Position numbers and translations under genes: made by a program. The notes beneath the pieces are model-generated. The model made no database searches. It saw only the letters and a program-made list of their open reading frames with translations, and was not told the origin of the DNA. Positions 17,962 through 29,295 of a DNA stretch of 64,000 bases are shown piece after piece (within the stretch, counting starts at the first letter, position 1; each line of letters begins with the position of its first letter). The stretch comes from Streptomyces aureoverticillatus (GTDB taxonomy: Bacteria; Actinomycetota; Actinomycetes; Streptomycetales; Streptomycetaceae): positions 310,001 through 374,000 of the forward strand of contig NZ_BMSY01000002.1 in NCBI RefSeq assembly GCF_014649395.1, given 5' to 3'.

Positions 17962-18552
17962 TCAGCCCTTGTCGGCGCCGCCGTCGACGAGCTTCCACGC
18001 CAGCGGCAGCGCGCCCATCGCGAGCGCCGCCTTGAGCGCGTCGCCGATGAGGAACGGCGTGAGCCCGGCCGCGACCGCCTCCGTCAGGGACATCCCGGTG
18101 GCCGCGGCCAGGTACGGCACGCCGACGGCGTAGATGATCGCGGAGCCGAGGACCATCGTGCCCGCCGTCCGCGCCACGTTCCGGTCGGCGCCGCGGCGGG
18201 CGAGGGCGCCCACGACCAGGGCGGCCAGCATCATGCCGAAGACGTAGCCGAGGCTCGGCGCGCCCATGCCCGCCTTGCCCTGCGCGAACCAGGGCATGCC
18301 CGCCATGCCGACGACCGCGTACACCGCGAGCGAGGCGGCGCCGCGGTAGGCGCCGAGCGAGGTGCCGACGAGCAGCGCCGCGAAGGTCTGGCCGGTGACC
18401 GGGACCGGGGAACCCGGGACCGGGACGGCGATCTGCGCGGCGATGCCGGTGAGCGCGGCGCCGCCGAGGACGAGCGTGGCGTCCTTCACGCGGGACGCGG
18501 GCAGGAGGTCGGCCAGGACCTGGCCCGGACGGGTTATGGCGGCGGTACTCAT
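17962..18552 (-). CDS. bioY: BioY family biotin transporter subunit
   Basis: A 196-residue membrane protein with about six helices, the substrate-binding S component of an ECF-type biotin importer. Features include the GSPVPVTGQTFAALLVGTSLGAYRGAAS stretch near the N-terminal third (read in two overlapping parts, GSPVPVTGQTF and GTSLGAYRG) and GMMLAALVVGALARRG. The ATG at 18552 was chosen because the family begins there and GGAG lies nearby; the open frame continues to 18834 without homology. No energising A or T subunit is adjacent, so a shared module or solitary BioY activity must serve it. I see no clear biotin-repressor box. Confidence 0.9.
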   Translation of the reverse strand: MSTAAITRPGQVLADLLPASRVKDATLVLGGAALTGIAAQIAVPVPGSPVPVTGQTFAALLVGTSLGAYRGAASLAVYAVVGMAGMPWFAQGKAGMGAPSLGYVFGMMLAALVVGALARRGADRNVARTAGTMVLGSAIIYAVGVPYLAAATGMSLTEAVAAGLTPFLIGDALKAALAMGALPLAWKLVDGGADKG

Positions 18553-18920
18553 CGGGACTCCACGGTTCTGGCGGCCTGGGCGGGCGGTGACTGGTGGGTG
18601 GGTGGGACGGTGTGACCCTATCCCCGGTGCGGGCGGCGTTTCAGGGGGTGCCGGTGACAAAGGGAGCGGGTCGGCGTTGGTGGGCTCTGCACAAAGCCCG
18701 GCGGTCACACGTGATTCGGCGTGACGCTCGTCACTGAGGTCAGGGGGGCCGGGGCGCTCGGTTGCTTCCCGGGGTGCCTGCCGGGGAGACTGTAGATTCC
18801 CGCTAAAGCCTTGAGCGTGGATTCCCCGCCGCACCCCGAGCGCGGTCTCCCGCCGAACCCCTGGGCACGCCTGGGCGTGGATCCGCGCTGTAGCCCCTGA
18901 GCACCGAGAGCCGACTGAAC
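18553..18920. other. Divergent intergenic region bioY / permease 2
   Basis: This 368-bp region carries no gene. It holds a palindrome GTGAC-GCTC-GTCAC at 18721-18734 and two loosely related copies of GAGCGTGGATTCC/GGGCGTGGATCCG at about 18811 and 18871. Promoters for both divergent genes must lie here, but I cannot place them with confidence. Confidence 0.5.
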
Positions 18921-20369
18921 GTGAAGCACGACTCCTCGCCGTCCCGGTCGGCGGTGCCCCCCACGGGTGCGACGGCGGTCGACGCCCCCGCCGCGACGGA
19001 CGCGGGCCCCGAACCCCTCGGCGGCGGCCTCAAGCAGCGCCACCTCACCATGCTCGGCCTCGGCGGTGTCATCGGCGCCGGCCTGTTCGTCGGGTCGGGG
19101 GCCGGGATCGAGGTGGCCGGGCCCGGCATCGTCCTCTCCTATCTGATCGCGGGCGCGCTCGCGATGTGCGTGATGCGGATGCTCGGCGAGATGTCCGCCG
19201 CGATGCCTGCGTCCGGCGCGTTCTCCGTGCACGCCGAACGGGCGCTGGGGCGGTGGGCCGGGTTCTCGGTCGGGTGGCTGTACTGGTTCCTGCTCGTGGT
19301 CGTGCTCGCCGTGGAGGCGACCGGCGCGGCCCGGATCGCCAACGAGTGGGCACCGGGCGTGCCGCAGTGGGCGTGGGTGCTCCTCTTCATGGTGTTCTTC
19401 ACCGGCGCCAACCTCGCGGCCGTGAAGAACTTCGGCGAGTTCGAGTTCTGGTTCGCGGCCCTGAAGGTCTTCGCGATCGTGGTGTTCCTGGTCCTTGGGC
19501 TGCTCGCGATCTTCGGGGTCCTTCCCGACACCGATCCCGTCGGCTTCACGCACCTCACCGGCGACGGCGGCTTCCTGCCGTACGGCTGGGACGGCGTGAT
19601 CTCCGGTGTGGTCGTGGTGCTCTTCGCGTTCGGCGGCCTGGAGATCGTGACGATCGCGGCGGCCGAGTCCGACGACCCGGTGCGGTCGGTGGCGCGGGCG
19701 GTGCGCAGCGCCGTCTACCGCATCCTCTTCTTCTACGTCGGTTCGATGCTGGTCATCGTGACGGTGCTGCCGTGGACCGCGCAGAAGGCGGGCTTCAGCC
19801 CGTATGTGACGGTCCTCGACTCGATCGGCGTCCCGTCCGCCGGGACGCTCATGAACATCGTGGTGTTCGTGGCGCTGCTGTCGTCCCTGAACGCCAATCT
19901 GTACGGCTCCTCGCGCATGATCTTCTCCCTCGCCGAGCGCGGCGAGGCGCCGAAGGGCCTGCTGAAGGTGTCGGCGGGCGGGGTGCCGCGGCGGGCGGTG
20001 CTCGCCTCGGTGGCCTTCGGCTTCGTGTCCGTACTGCTGAATCTGAAGTGGCCCGAGTCCGTCTTCCTCTACATGCTCAACTCGGTGGGCGCGGCGCTGC
20101 TGTTCGTGTGGGGCCTGATCGCGGTGTCGCAGCTGCGGCTGCGCCGCCGCATCGAGCGTGAGGCGCCGGAGCGCCTGACCCTGCGGATGTGGTTCTTCCC
20201 CTGGCTGACCTGGGCCGCGCTCGCGGCGATGGCCGTGGTGATCCTGCTGATGCTGCGGGACGACGGGGCGCGGCCGCAGCTGCTGTGGTCGGCGGGCGCG
20301 ACGGCGACGGTGATCGCGGTGGCCTGGGCGCGCGAGTGGCGGGAGCGGCGCGTGCGCGGCCGTTCATGA
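18921..20369 (+). CDS. APC-family amino-acid permease, paralogue 2
   Basis: A 482-residue, 12-helix permease of the same group as its neighbours. After a 35-residue Ala/Asp-rich tail it shows GLKQRHLTMLGLGGVIGAGLF, VMRMLGEMSAAMPASGAFS and VKNFGEFEFWFAALK. The GTG at 18921 is the first codon of the open frame with matching composition; no strong ribosome site is visible. The C-terminus is Arg-rich. Specificity is unknown, but being one of three copies within 7 kb suggests divided or redundant amino-acid uptake. Confidence 0.93.
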   Translation: MKHDSSPSRSAVPPTGATAVDAPAATDAGPEPLGGGLKQRHLTMLGLGGVIGAGLFVGSGAGIEVAGPGIVLSYLIAGALAMCVMRMLGEMSAAMPASGAFSVHAERALGRWAGFSVGWLYWFLLVVVLAVEATGAARIANEWAPGVPQWAWVLLFMVFFTGANLAAVKNFGEFEFWFAALKVFAIVVFLVLGLLAIFGVLPDTDPVGFTHLTGDGGFLPYGWDGVISGVVVVLFAFGGLEIVTIAAAESDDPVRSVARAVRSAVYRILFFYVGSMLVIVTVLPWTAQKAGFSPYVTVLDSIGVPSAGTLMNIVVFVALLSSLNANLYGSSRMIFSLAERGEAPKGLLKVSAGGVPRRAVLASVAFGFVSVLLNLKWPESVFLYMLNSVGAALLFVWGLIAVSQLRLRRRIEREAPERLTLRMWFFPWLTWAALAAMAVVILLMLRDDGARPQLLWSAGATATVIAVAWAREWRERRVRGRS

Positions 20370-20425
20370 TCCCTGTCGCACTCCCGTGCGCACCCCTGCG
20401 CGCCACGCACGCCCACCGCGCACGC

Positions 20426-20448
20426 ACACATTCATGACACAAATGTGT
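20426..20448. promoter_or_regulatory. Inverted repeat upstream of permease 3
   Basis: ACACATT (20426-20432) and AATGTGT (20442-20448) form a 7-bp inverted repeat with a 9-bp spacer in an unusually AT-rich part of the 214-bp gap before permease 3. It could be an operator. Confidence 0.35.
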
Positions 20449-20583
20449 TCTTGATGTGAACGATCCTTCACCATGTGTGAGCGTCGTGTCCGTATACCGG
20501 TCACCTGTTCCCTGTGAGCGGTACCCGCGCTCAGACTGTGGCCCACTTCGCTCCCCGTCTCTGCTACTGAACAGGGCACGCCC

Positions 20584-21993
20584 ATGTCTCGGACGTCCTT
20601 GCAGGACGCACCACCCCAGGCCGACTCCCCCCTCGGACACGGCCTCAAGCAGCGTCATCTGTCGATGATCGCCCTCGGCGGCGTGATCGGCGCCGGGCTC
20701 TTCGTGGGCTCCGGGACGGCCATCGCCGCGGCCGGCCCTTCGATCATCCTGGCGTACGCGATCTCCGGCGCCCTGGTCATGCTCGTGATGCGCATGCTCG
20801 GCGAGATGGCCGCGGCCAACCCGGCGTCCGGCTCCTTCTCCGTGCACGCCGAGCGGGCCATGGGGCCGTGGGCCGGGTTCACCGCCGGCTGGTCGTTCTG
20901 GTTCCTGCTGTGCGTGGCCGTCGGCCTGGAGGGCATCGGCGCCGCGAAGATCGTGCACGGCTGGGTGCCGGGGGTGCCCGAGTGGGCCTGGGTCGCCCTG
21001 TTCATGCTGGTGTTCTGCGCCACGAACCTCGCGGCCGTGAAGAACTTCGGCGAGTTCGAGTTCTGGTTCGCCGCCCTGAAGGTCGGCGCGATCGTGCTCT
21101 TCCTCGGCATCGGCGTGCTCGCCATCCTGGGGTGGCTCCCCGACACCGACGCGCCCGGCATGACCAACCTGACCGGGCACGGCGGCTTCATGCCCAACGG
21201 CGTGGACGGCCTCATCGTAGGACTGCTCGCCTCCGTCTTCGCGTACGGCGGCCTGGAGACCGTCACCATCGCGGCGGCGGAGTCCGAACACCCCGTCCAG
21301 GGCGTGGCCAAGGCCGTGCGCACGGCGATGTGGCGGATCGCGCTCTTCTACGTCGGCTCGATGGCCGTCGTCGTGACGCTGCTGCCGTGGACGGCGGAGG
21401 AGGTCGCGGCCAAGGGTCCGTACGTCGCCACGCTCGACCACCTCGGCATCGACGGCGCGGGACAGATCATGAACGTGGTCGTCCTGATCGCCCTGCTGTC
21501 CGCGATGAACGCCAACATCTACGGCGCGTCCCGCATGTCCAACTCGCTGGTGGCGCGCGGCATGGGCCCGAAGGCGCTCGGGCAGCTCTACGGCGGCGTG
21601 CCGCGCATCGCCGTCCTCACCTCGTCGGCCTTCGGCTTCCTGTGCGTCCTGCTCAGCTACTGGCGGCCGGACGACATCTTCCAGTGGCTGCTCAACACCA
21701 TCGGCGCGATCATCCTCGTCGTGTGGTTCTTCATCGCGACCGCGCAGTTGAGGCTGCGTACGAAGCTGGAGCGCGAGGCACCGGAGAAGCTGGTCGTGAA
21801 GATGTGGTTCTTCCCCTGGCTCACCTATGTGGCGCTGGCCGGCATGGCGACGGTGTTCGTCCTGATGGCCCGCGAGTCCGAGACCCGCACGCAGCTCTAC
21901 TACTCGGGCGGTCTGACCCTGATCCTCATGGTGGTCGGCTACGTCCGCCAGAAGGCCGTGGAGAACCGCGGCACCGACGTGCCCCGGCCCTGA
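20584..21993 (+). CDS. APC-family amino-acid permease, paralogue 3
   Basis: A 469-residue, 12-helix permease. It shares with paralogue 2 the opening GLKQRHLSMIALGGVIGAGLF, MRMLGEMAAANPASGSFSVH and the segment NLAAVKNFGEFEFWFAALK, and with all three the C-terminal REAPEKLVVKMWFFPWLTY region. It has the shortest N-terminal tail (about 20 residues). The ATG at 20584 fits. It is followed by a strong terminator, so sodF is a separate unit. Duplication from the neighbouring permease is the simplest origin. Confidence 0.93.
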   Translation: MSRTSLQDAPPQADSPLGHGLKQRHLSMIALGGVIGAGLFVGSGTAIAAAGPSIILAYAISGALVMLVMRMLGEMAAANPASGSFSVHAERAMGPWAGFTAGWSFWFLLCVAVGLEGIGAAKIVHGWVPGVPEWAWVALFMLVFCATNLAAVKNFGEFEFWFAALKVGAIVLFLGIGVLAILGWLPDTDAPGMTNLTGHGGFMPNGVDGLIVGLLASVFAYGGLETVTIAAAESEHPVQGVAKAVRTAMWRIALFYVGSMAVVVTLLPWTAEEVAAKGPYVATLDHLGIDGAGQIMNVVVLIALLSAMNANIYGASRMSNSLVARGMGPKALGQLYGGVPRIAVLTSSAFGFLCVLLSYWRPDDIFQWLLNTIGAIILVVWFFIATAQLRLRTKLEREAPEKLVVKMWFFPWLTYVALAGMATVFVLMARESETRTQLYYSGGLTLILMVVGYVRQKAVENRGTDVPRP

Positions 21994-22014
21994 CGCCGCG
22001 CCCTCCGCGCACCC

Positions 22015-22049
22015 GAAGGCCCCGCTCCCCCCTGTGGAGCGGGGCCTTC
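22015..22049 (+). terminator. Strong hairpin terminator after permease 3
   Basis: GAAGGCCCCGCTCC (22015-22028) pairs perfectly with GGAGCGGGGCCTTC (22036-22049) around a 7-nt loop, 22 bp past the permease stop. Confidence 0.85.
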
Positions 22050-22137
22050 GGCCGTGCGCGGCCCAGGGGGCCGTCGGCCCCTCGGCCTAGGACGAAGGGC
22101 TGATCAACTTCACGGTACTCCTGCTGCTAGCCTGCAC

Positions 22138-22154
22138 TTGCACATAGGTCGCAA
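22138..22154. promoter_or_regulatory. Candidate Nur box upstream of sodF
   Basis: TTGCAC-ATAGG-TCGCAA (17 bp) matches the length and outer bases of the Nur consensus I recall from S. coelicolor (tTGCaa, N5, ttGCAa), with differences only at weakly conserved positions. In that species Nur with nickel represses the iron superoxide dismutase gene. It lies 72-88 bp before the sodF start, in a plausible promoter zone. Confidence 0.6.
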
Positions 22155-22225
22155 TAAAGAGGTGCGAGGCGGCGCCGCGCGACACGGCGCGGCACAGCAC
22201 GCAGAGCACGTCGGAGGGCTCACGC

Positions 22226-22876
22226 ATGGCCATTTACACGCTTCCTGAACTTCCGTACGACTACGCGGCGCTGGAGCCGGTGATCAACCCGCAGATCATC
22301 GAGCTCCACCACGACAAGCACCACGCCGCGTACGTGAAGGGTGCGAACGACACCCTGGAGCAGCTGGCGGAGGCCCGCGACAAGGAGTCGTGGGGCGCCA
22401 TCAACGGCCTGGAGAAGAACCTGGCCTTCCACCTCTCCGGGCACATCCTGCACAGCATCTACTGGCACAACATGAACAGCCCGAAGGACGGCGGCGGCGG
22501 CGAGCCGACGGCCGCCGACGGTGTCGGTGAGCTCGCGGACGCCATCACCGAGTCCTTCGGCTCCTTCGCCAAGTTCAAGGCCCAGCTGACCAAGGCCTCG
22601 GCGACGACGCAGGGTTCGGGCTGGGGCGTGCTCGCCTACGAGCCGCTCAGCAACCGCCTGATCGTCGAGCAGATCTACGACCACCAGGGCAACGTCGGCC
22701 AGGGCTCCACCCCGATCCTGGTCTTCGACGCCTGGGAGCACGCCTTCTATCTCCAGTACAAGAACCAGAAGGTGGACTTCATCGAGGCCATGTGGCAGGT
22801 CGTGAACTGGCAGGACGTGGCGAAGCGGTACGAGGCCGCCAAGCAGCGCGTGAACAGCCTGCTGCTGGCTCCCTGA
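22226..22876 (+). CDS. sodF: Superoxide dismutase, Fe/Mn family
   Basis: A 216-residue cytoplasmic superoxide dismutase. The metal ligands are visible: His in [13 protein letters not shown], His in [11 protein letters not shown], and Asp and His in [11 protein letters not shown]. The [11 protein letters not shown] segment is the usual family core. Streptomycete iron enzymes (SodF) have this form and are the back-up for nickel SodN. The upstream Nur-like site supports SodF, expressed when nickel is scarce. The ATG at 22226 begins the conserved [17 protein letters not shown]. The gene stands alone between two strong terminators. Confidence 0.96.
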   Translation: MAIYTLPELPYDYAALEPVINPQIIELHHDKHHAAYVKGANDTLEQLAEARDKESWGAINGLEKNLAFHLSGHILHSIYWHNMNSPKDGGGGEPTAADGVGELADAITESFGSFAKFKAQLTKASATTQGSGWGVLAYEPLSNRLIVEQIYDHQGNVGQGSTPILVFDAWEHAFYLQYKNQKVDFIEAMWQVVNWQDVAKRYEAAKQRVNSLLLAP

Positions 22877-22954
22877 CACCCGCGGGCCTGTGCCCGCGTG
22901 AAACGTCCTGCCTCGTGATCGTCTTCTCAACCTTCATGCGGCAGGCGGATGGAG

Positions 22955-22993
22955 GAAAGGCCCCTGCGAGGACGTGACTCGCAGGGGCCTTTC
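22955..22993. terminator. Strong bidirectional terminator after sodF
   Basis: GAAAGGCCCCTGCGAG (22955-22970) and CTCGCAGGGGCCTTTC (22978-22993) form a perfect 16-bp stem with a 7-nt loop, followed by TTTG on the plus strand. It serves sodF and probably the convergent reductase gene. Confidence 0.88.
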
Positions 22994-23079
22994 TTTGCGC
23001 CTGAACCGGCGCCGCTCTCGCGGAGGTGGTCACTCGCCGTTCGGGTTGCTCAATTGATGGTTGCGGTGCGTATCGGTTC

Positions 23080-23727
23080 TCAGTCGAAAATGGGGTCCTG
23101 CGTGCGCGTGCGCTTGATCTCGTAGAAGCCCGGCGTGGAGGCCACGAGGAGCGTGCCGTCCCAGAGCTTGGCCGCGGCCTCACCCTTCGGGGCGGGGGTG
23201 ACGACCGGGCCGAAGAAGGCGACCTGTGCGCCGTCGGCGCCGGGGACGGCGATGACGGGCGTGCCGACCTCCTGGCCGACCTTGTCGATGCCCTCGTTGT
23301 GCGAGGCGCGCAGCTCGGCCTCATAGGGCGTCGCGTCCCAGTGGTCAAGGAGCGAATCGGGCAGGCCGACCTCCTTCAGGGCGCCGGCGACGGCCTCCTT
23401 CGTGGGGCCCTCGCCCTGGTTGTGGATGCGGGTGCCGAGCGCGGTGTAGAGGTCGCCGAGCACCTCCGCGCCGTGCTCCTGCTGGGCGGCGATGACCACG
23501 CGGACGGGGCCCCAGGCGCGGGTCTCCAGCATCTCGCGGTACTCCTCGGGCAGCTCGTCCAGCTTGTCCTCGTTGAGGACGGCGAGGCTCATCAGGTGCC
23601 AGCGCACCTCGATGTCGCGCACCTTCTCGACCTCGAGCATCCAGCGCGAGGTCATCCACGCCCACGGGCACAGCGGGTCGAACCAGAAGTCGACCGGGGT
23701 CTTGCCGCTCGCGACGTTCTCGGACAT
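23080..23727 (-). CDS. DsbA-fold reductase of the mycothiol-dependent Rv2466c type
   Basis: A 215-residue thioredoxin-fold protein with the DsbA helical insertion. The N-terminal strand and active site read DFWFDPLCPWAWMTSRW. This matches the Mycobacterium Rv2466c family of mycothiol-linked reductases (known to activate nitro-prodrugs), except that the second active-site cysteine is Ala: CPWA (Cys20, Ala23) instead of CPWC. The GTPVIAVPG segment is the cis-proline loop. A single-Cys site would need mycothiol or another thiol to complete turnover. The ATG at 23727 has GGGAG upstream. It is divergent from pepN, 155 bp away. Confidence 0.88.
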   Translation of the reverse strand: MSENVASGKTPVDFWFDPLCPWAWMTSRWMLEVEKVRDIEVRWHLMSLAVLNEDKLDELPEEYREMLETRAWGPVRVVIAAQQEHGAEVLGDLYTALGTRIHNQGEGPTKEAVAGALKEVGLPDSLLDHWDATPYEAELRASHNEGIDKVGQEVGTPVIAVPGADGAQVAFFGPVVTPAPKGEAAAKLWDGTLLVASTPGFYEIKRTRTQDPIFD

Positions 23728-23882
23728 GTCTCTCCCTAAGGAATCCGTTCGGGGACTGGCCGGGAAACGTCGGGGGTGTGCCAGGGCATTCCCGGATGTC
23801 CGCCGATCGGGCCGCGTGCGAGGATCAGAGGCGTTCGGACGAGTCATGCGAGCCATCCGCGAGCCACAAGGGAGTGCAGCCC

Positions 23883-26522
<2,640 letters not shown>

Positions 26523-26636
26523 GGGGATGGGTGAGCCCGGGGGGTGTTGCCCCCTGGGCCCCGGTCGTGGCGCTGCGCGCTTGTCTTCAATGCGTCGCGC
26601 CGCGGTGCCTGCTCTCAGGGCATCGCGCTGCGCGCT

Positions 26637-26705
26637 CGTCCTCAAGCGCCGGACGGGCTAAGACTGCGCCGGGCGGGCCGTCAATGCCCGCCCGGCGTTT
26701 GAGGG
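26637..26705. repeat. Degenerate copy of the dispersed palindromic repeat (copy 3)
   Basis: CGTCCTCAAGCGCCGGACGGGCTAAG... on the left and CGCCCGGCGTTTGAGGG on the right keep the repeat's core words, but the outer GGGGGCTCC..GCCCCC arms are missing. It lies between the convergent pepN and protease genes and contains the hairpin at 26667-26697. Confidence 0.6.
26667..26697. terminator. Hairpin between pepN and the streptogrisin-like gene
   Basis: CGCCGGGCGGGC (26667-26678) pairs with GCCCGCCCGGCG (26686-26697) around a 7-nt loop, followed by TTT. It is suited to stop both convergent transcripts. Confidence 0.75.
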
Positions 26706-26738
26706 AATGCAGAGGGCGCGACCGCTGAGCGCCGGGCG

Positions 26739-27815
26739 TCAGCCGATCTGCGCCCCGTAGCGGGACAGGGCGTCGGCTACCGGGGCGAAGAACGTGGTGC
26801 CGCCGCTGGAGCAGTTGCCGCTGCCGCCCGAGGTCAGGCCGAGGGCGCTGTTGCCGGCGAACATCGCGCCGCCGCTGTCGCCGGGCTCGGCGCAGACGTT
26901 GGTCTGGATGAGGCCGTTGACGGTGCCCTGCGGGTAGGTCACGGAGACGTTGAGCCGCTGGACGGTGCCGCCGTGCAGCCGGGTCGTGCTGCCGCTGCGC
27001 TGGACCTGCTCGCCGACGACGGCCTGGCGGGCGCCCGTGATCTGCTGGGCGCTGCCGTTGTAGAGGTTGACCTCGCTCGGGTGCGCGACGTTGGCGGTGT
27101 ACTTCACGATGGCGTCGTCACGGCCGGGGAAGCCGTAGTCCTCGACGGTGCCGATGGCCGAGCCGCCCTGGGTCTCCGACCAGGTGGTGCCGGCGAGGGA
27201 GGCGCAGTGGCCCGCGGTGAGGAAGTACGGCTGGCCGTTCTTGACGACGTTGAAGCCGAGCGAGCAGCGGCCGCCGGAGGCGTAGATGGCGTCGCCGCCG
27301 CGGATGAGCGTGCTGAACTTTCCGGGCGCCCGCTCGAGGACGGCCTTGCCGTCCTGCGCGGCGACGTCCTTCTTCAACTGGCCCAGGGCCGCGCCCTTGA
27401 CGGTGCTGTCGGCGGTGACGACGACCTTGTTGGTCACCGGGTCCACACCGCGTGCGGTGCCGGGGACGGCGCGCTCGCCCAGATCCTTCTGCACAGCCTT
27501 GAGTTCGGCCTGGGAGTTCTTGACGAGCCTGGCCTCGGCGCCGGCCTCGCGGACCTGGCCGGCCGCGGCGCTGTCGGTGACGTTGACGACGAGCTTCTTG
27601 GCCGAGGCGTCGTAGTAGGCGCCGGCGGTGTCGCTCTTGAGGTCGGCGGACAGGGAGTTCGCCAGCTTGCTCGCCGCCGACGAGGTGAGGGTGTCCGGGG
27701 TGGGGGCGGGTGCGGCGGCGCTGGTGTGCGCCATCGTCAGGGTGCCGGCGACCAGCGCGGCGACGCCGACTCCGGTCATGGCCAGGCGTCGCTTGCTCGC
27801 TCGTTGGGTGCTCAC
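26739..27815 (-). CDS. Streptogrisin-type secreted serine protease (S1, alpha-lytic family)
   Basis: A 358-residue preproenzyme. A signal peptide covers about 1-35 (MTGVGVAALVAGTLTMAHTSAAA), then a propeptide of about 140 residues of the alpha-lytic type that assists folding. The mature chymotrypsin-like enzyme starts near residue 175 and is about 184 residues, close to streptogrisins A and B. The triad is visible: His203 in TAGHC, Asp233 in GRDDAIVKY and Ser314 in GDSGG. Four cysteines (184, 204, 308, 335) fit the two family disulfides. The GTG at 27815 has GGAGG at 27822-27826; the longer open frame upstream has no signal peptide logic. It would degrade external protein during growth on complex nutrients or development. 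Confidence 0.95.
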   Translation of the reverse strand: MSTQRASKRRLAMTGVGVAALVAGTLTMAHTSAAAPAPTPDTLTSSAASKLANSLSADLKSDTAGAYYDASAKKLVVNVTDSAAAGQVREAGAEARLVKNSQAELKAVQKDLGERAVPGTARGVDPVTNKVVVTADSTVKGAALGQLKKDVAAQDGKAVLERAPGKFSTLIRGGDAIYASGGRCSLGFNVVKNGQPYFLTAGHCASLAGTTWSETQGGSAIGTVEDYGFPGRDDAIVKYTANVAHPSEVNLYNGSAQQITGARQAVVGEQVQRSGSTTRLHGGTVQRLNVSVTYPQGTVNGLIQTNVCAEPGDSGGAMFAGNSALGLTSGGSGNCSSGGTTFFAPVADALSRYGAQIG

Positions 27816-28145
27816 GCAGTACCTCCATGGGGGGATGGACCGATCAAGTGGGGTGCGGTCCTTGGGAGTTACCGGTGTCCGGCGCGGGCGCGCCTCAGGG
27901 ATTGCCCGACTTACGTCGCGTCCATGCCAAACATGGCGCCGAGTATGACAACGGTGTCCGCCACCTACAAGAGGGCACGGCGCGGCCGCGCGCGCCCCGG
28001 CGCGGCCGCCCGTACGCCCGCACACGCCCCGAACCAGCCATTTTCGGCCCTCGAACGCCCGTACTTTAGGACGGGGTTGTCCGGTTTTGTCGACGGGCCT
28101 GTAACAGCGGTTAGGGGCCCCGCCGGGGGCGGGAAAGGCCCCGGC
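27816..28145. other. Divergent intergenic region upstream of the streptogrisin-like gene
   Basis: No gene is visible in these 330 bp. There is a small palindrome CCATG-CCAAA-CATGG at about 27922-27936 on the protease promoter side and an AT-richer patch near 28060-28105 on the other side. I cannot assign promoters with confidence. Confidence 0.45.
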
Positions 28146-29267
28146 ATGAACCACAACACCCCACTGTCCCCCCGCCCCCTGTGCCACTTGACCACCTCCC
28201 AGCGACGCGTCATGAGCGCGGCCCAACTGCGCGAGCACGGCGTCTCCGGCGCCACCGCCACCGCCCACTGCCGCCCCGGCGGTCCCTGGCAGCAGTTGCT
28301 GCCCGGCGTCTTCCTGCTCCACCCGGGCCCGCCGACCAGCGAGGAACGGCTGCACGGCGTCCTCCTTTACGCCGGGCGGCCCCCCGCCAAGCAGGCCAGG
28401 GCCGTCCCCGCACAGCCCGGACCGGGCGAACAGCACGCGGCGTACGCGGACGCGATGATCACCGGGCTCGCCGCGCTCGCACTGCACCGCTTCTCCTCCG
28501 CGCCGCCCCTGCTCTCCCTGGACCGCATCGACGTCCTCGTGCCCCGCACCCGGCGGCTGCGCTCCACCGGCTGCGCCCGCCTCGTCCGCAGCCACACCCT
28601 GCCGACTCCCCAGCAGATCACCGGACTTCCCGTCGCCCCGGTGCCGCGCGCACTGGCCGACGCCGTGGCGCAGCTCGCCGAGGCGGGCGCGGTCCGGCGG
28701 CTGCTCACCGAGGCGGTGCGCGGCGGCCACTGCGAACCAGCGGCGGTCGTACGGGAGTTGAACAACGCGCGGCTGCTGGCCCGGCCGCACGTCGTGAACG
28801 CCGTGGACTCACTGATCGCCGAGGGGCGGGCGATCGCGGAGGACCGCCTGTACGCGCTGGTCCGCGAGTACGGGCTGCCCGAGCCGCTGTGGAACGTCGA
28901 CCTGCGGCTGCCCGGCGGCCCGCACCTGGGCGGCGTCGACGCCTACTGGCCCGAGCACGCCGTCGCCGTCGAACTCGACACCAGGGCGCCGCGCCAGGGC
29001 GACGACGGCGCCGGCGCCTCGCTCGCCGAGCGGAGCCGGCAGCCCGGAACGGGGTCTCCCCTGCTCGAGCCGCGCCGTGAGCCCGGGGAATGGTCCGAGT
29101 ACGCCCGCAAACGCGAGCACTTGGAACGGCTCGGGATCACCGTCGTCCACCTCACCCCGAAGAAGCTCCGCGACGCGGCGGAGCAGCAGGCGACGATCGT
29201 GCGGACGGCCCTGATGGCGGCGGCCGACCGGGAGCCGGCGGCGTACATCGTGGTGCTGCCGCGCTAG
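28146..29267 (+). CDS. AbiEi-antitoxin-like protein with a Vsr/DUF559-type nuclease-like C-terminus
   Basis: A 373-residue protein. The N-terminal part (about 15-60) looks like the winged-helix opening of AbiEi-type proteins (MSAAQLREHGVSGATATAHCRPGGPWQQLLPGVFLLH). The C-terminal part has a restriction-endonuclease-like signature, GGVDAYWPEHAVAVELD, followed after an insert by EYARKREHLERLGITVVHLT. Such proteins are common and uncharacterised in actinobacteria; no toxin gene is adjacent. Between ELDTRAPRQ and WSEYARKR lies a low-complexity stretch of about 30 residues that I do not expect in the family (see findings). The ATG at 28146 was chosen by position; the ribosome site is weak. Function unknown. 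Confidence 0.75.
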   Translation: MNHNTPLSPRPLCHLTTSQRRVMSAAQLREHGVSGATATAHCRPGGPWQQLLPGVFLLHPGPPTSEERLHGVLLYAGRPPAKQARAVPAQPGPGEQHAAYADAMITGLAALALHRFSSAPPLLSLDRIDVLVPRTRRLRSTGCARLVRSHTLPTPQQITGLPVAPVPRALADAVAQLAEAGAVRRLLTEAVRGGHCEPAAVVRELNNARLLARPHVVNAVDSLIAEGRAIAEDRLYALVREYGLPEPLWNVDLRLPGGPHLGGVDAYWPEHAVAVELDTRAPRQGDDGAGASLAERSRQPGTGSPLLEPRREPGEWSEYARKREHLERLGITVVHLTPKKLRDAAEQQATIVRTALMAAADREPAAYIVVLPR

Positions 29268-29295
29268 CGGTCGACGGCCCGTCCGCAGGAGGGGA

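Noticed and set aside
18553..18920. Riboswitch or biotin-repressor box upstream of bioY
   Set aside because: I looked for a known motif and found only a short GTGAC palindrome; nothing fits a described regulator.
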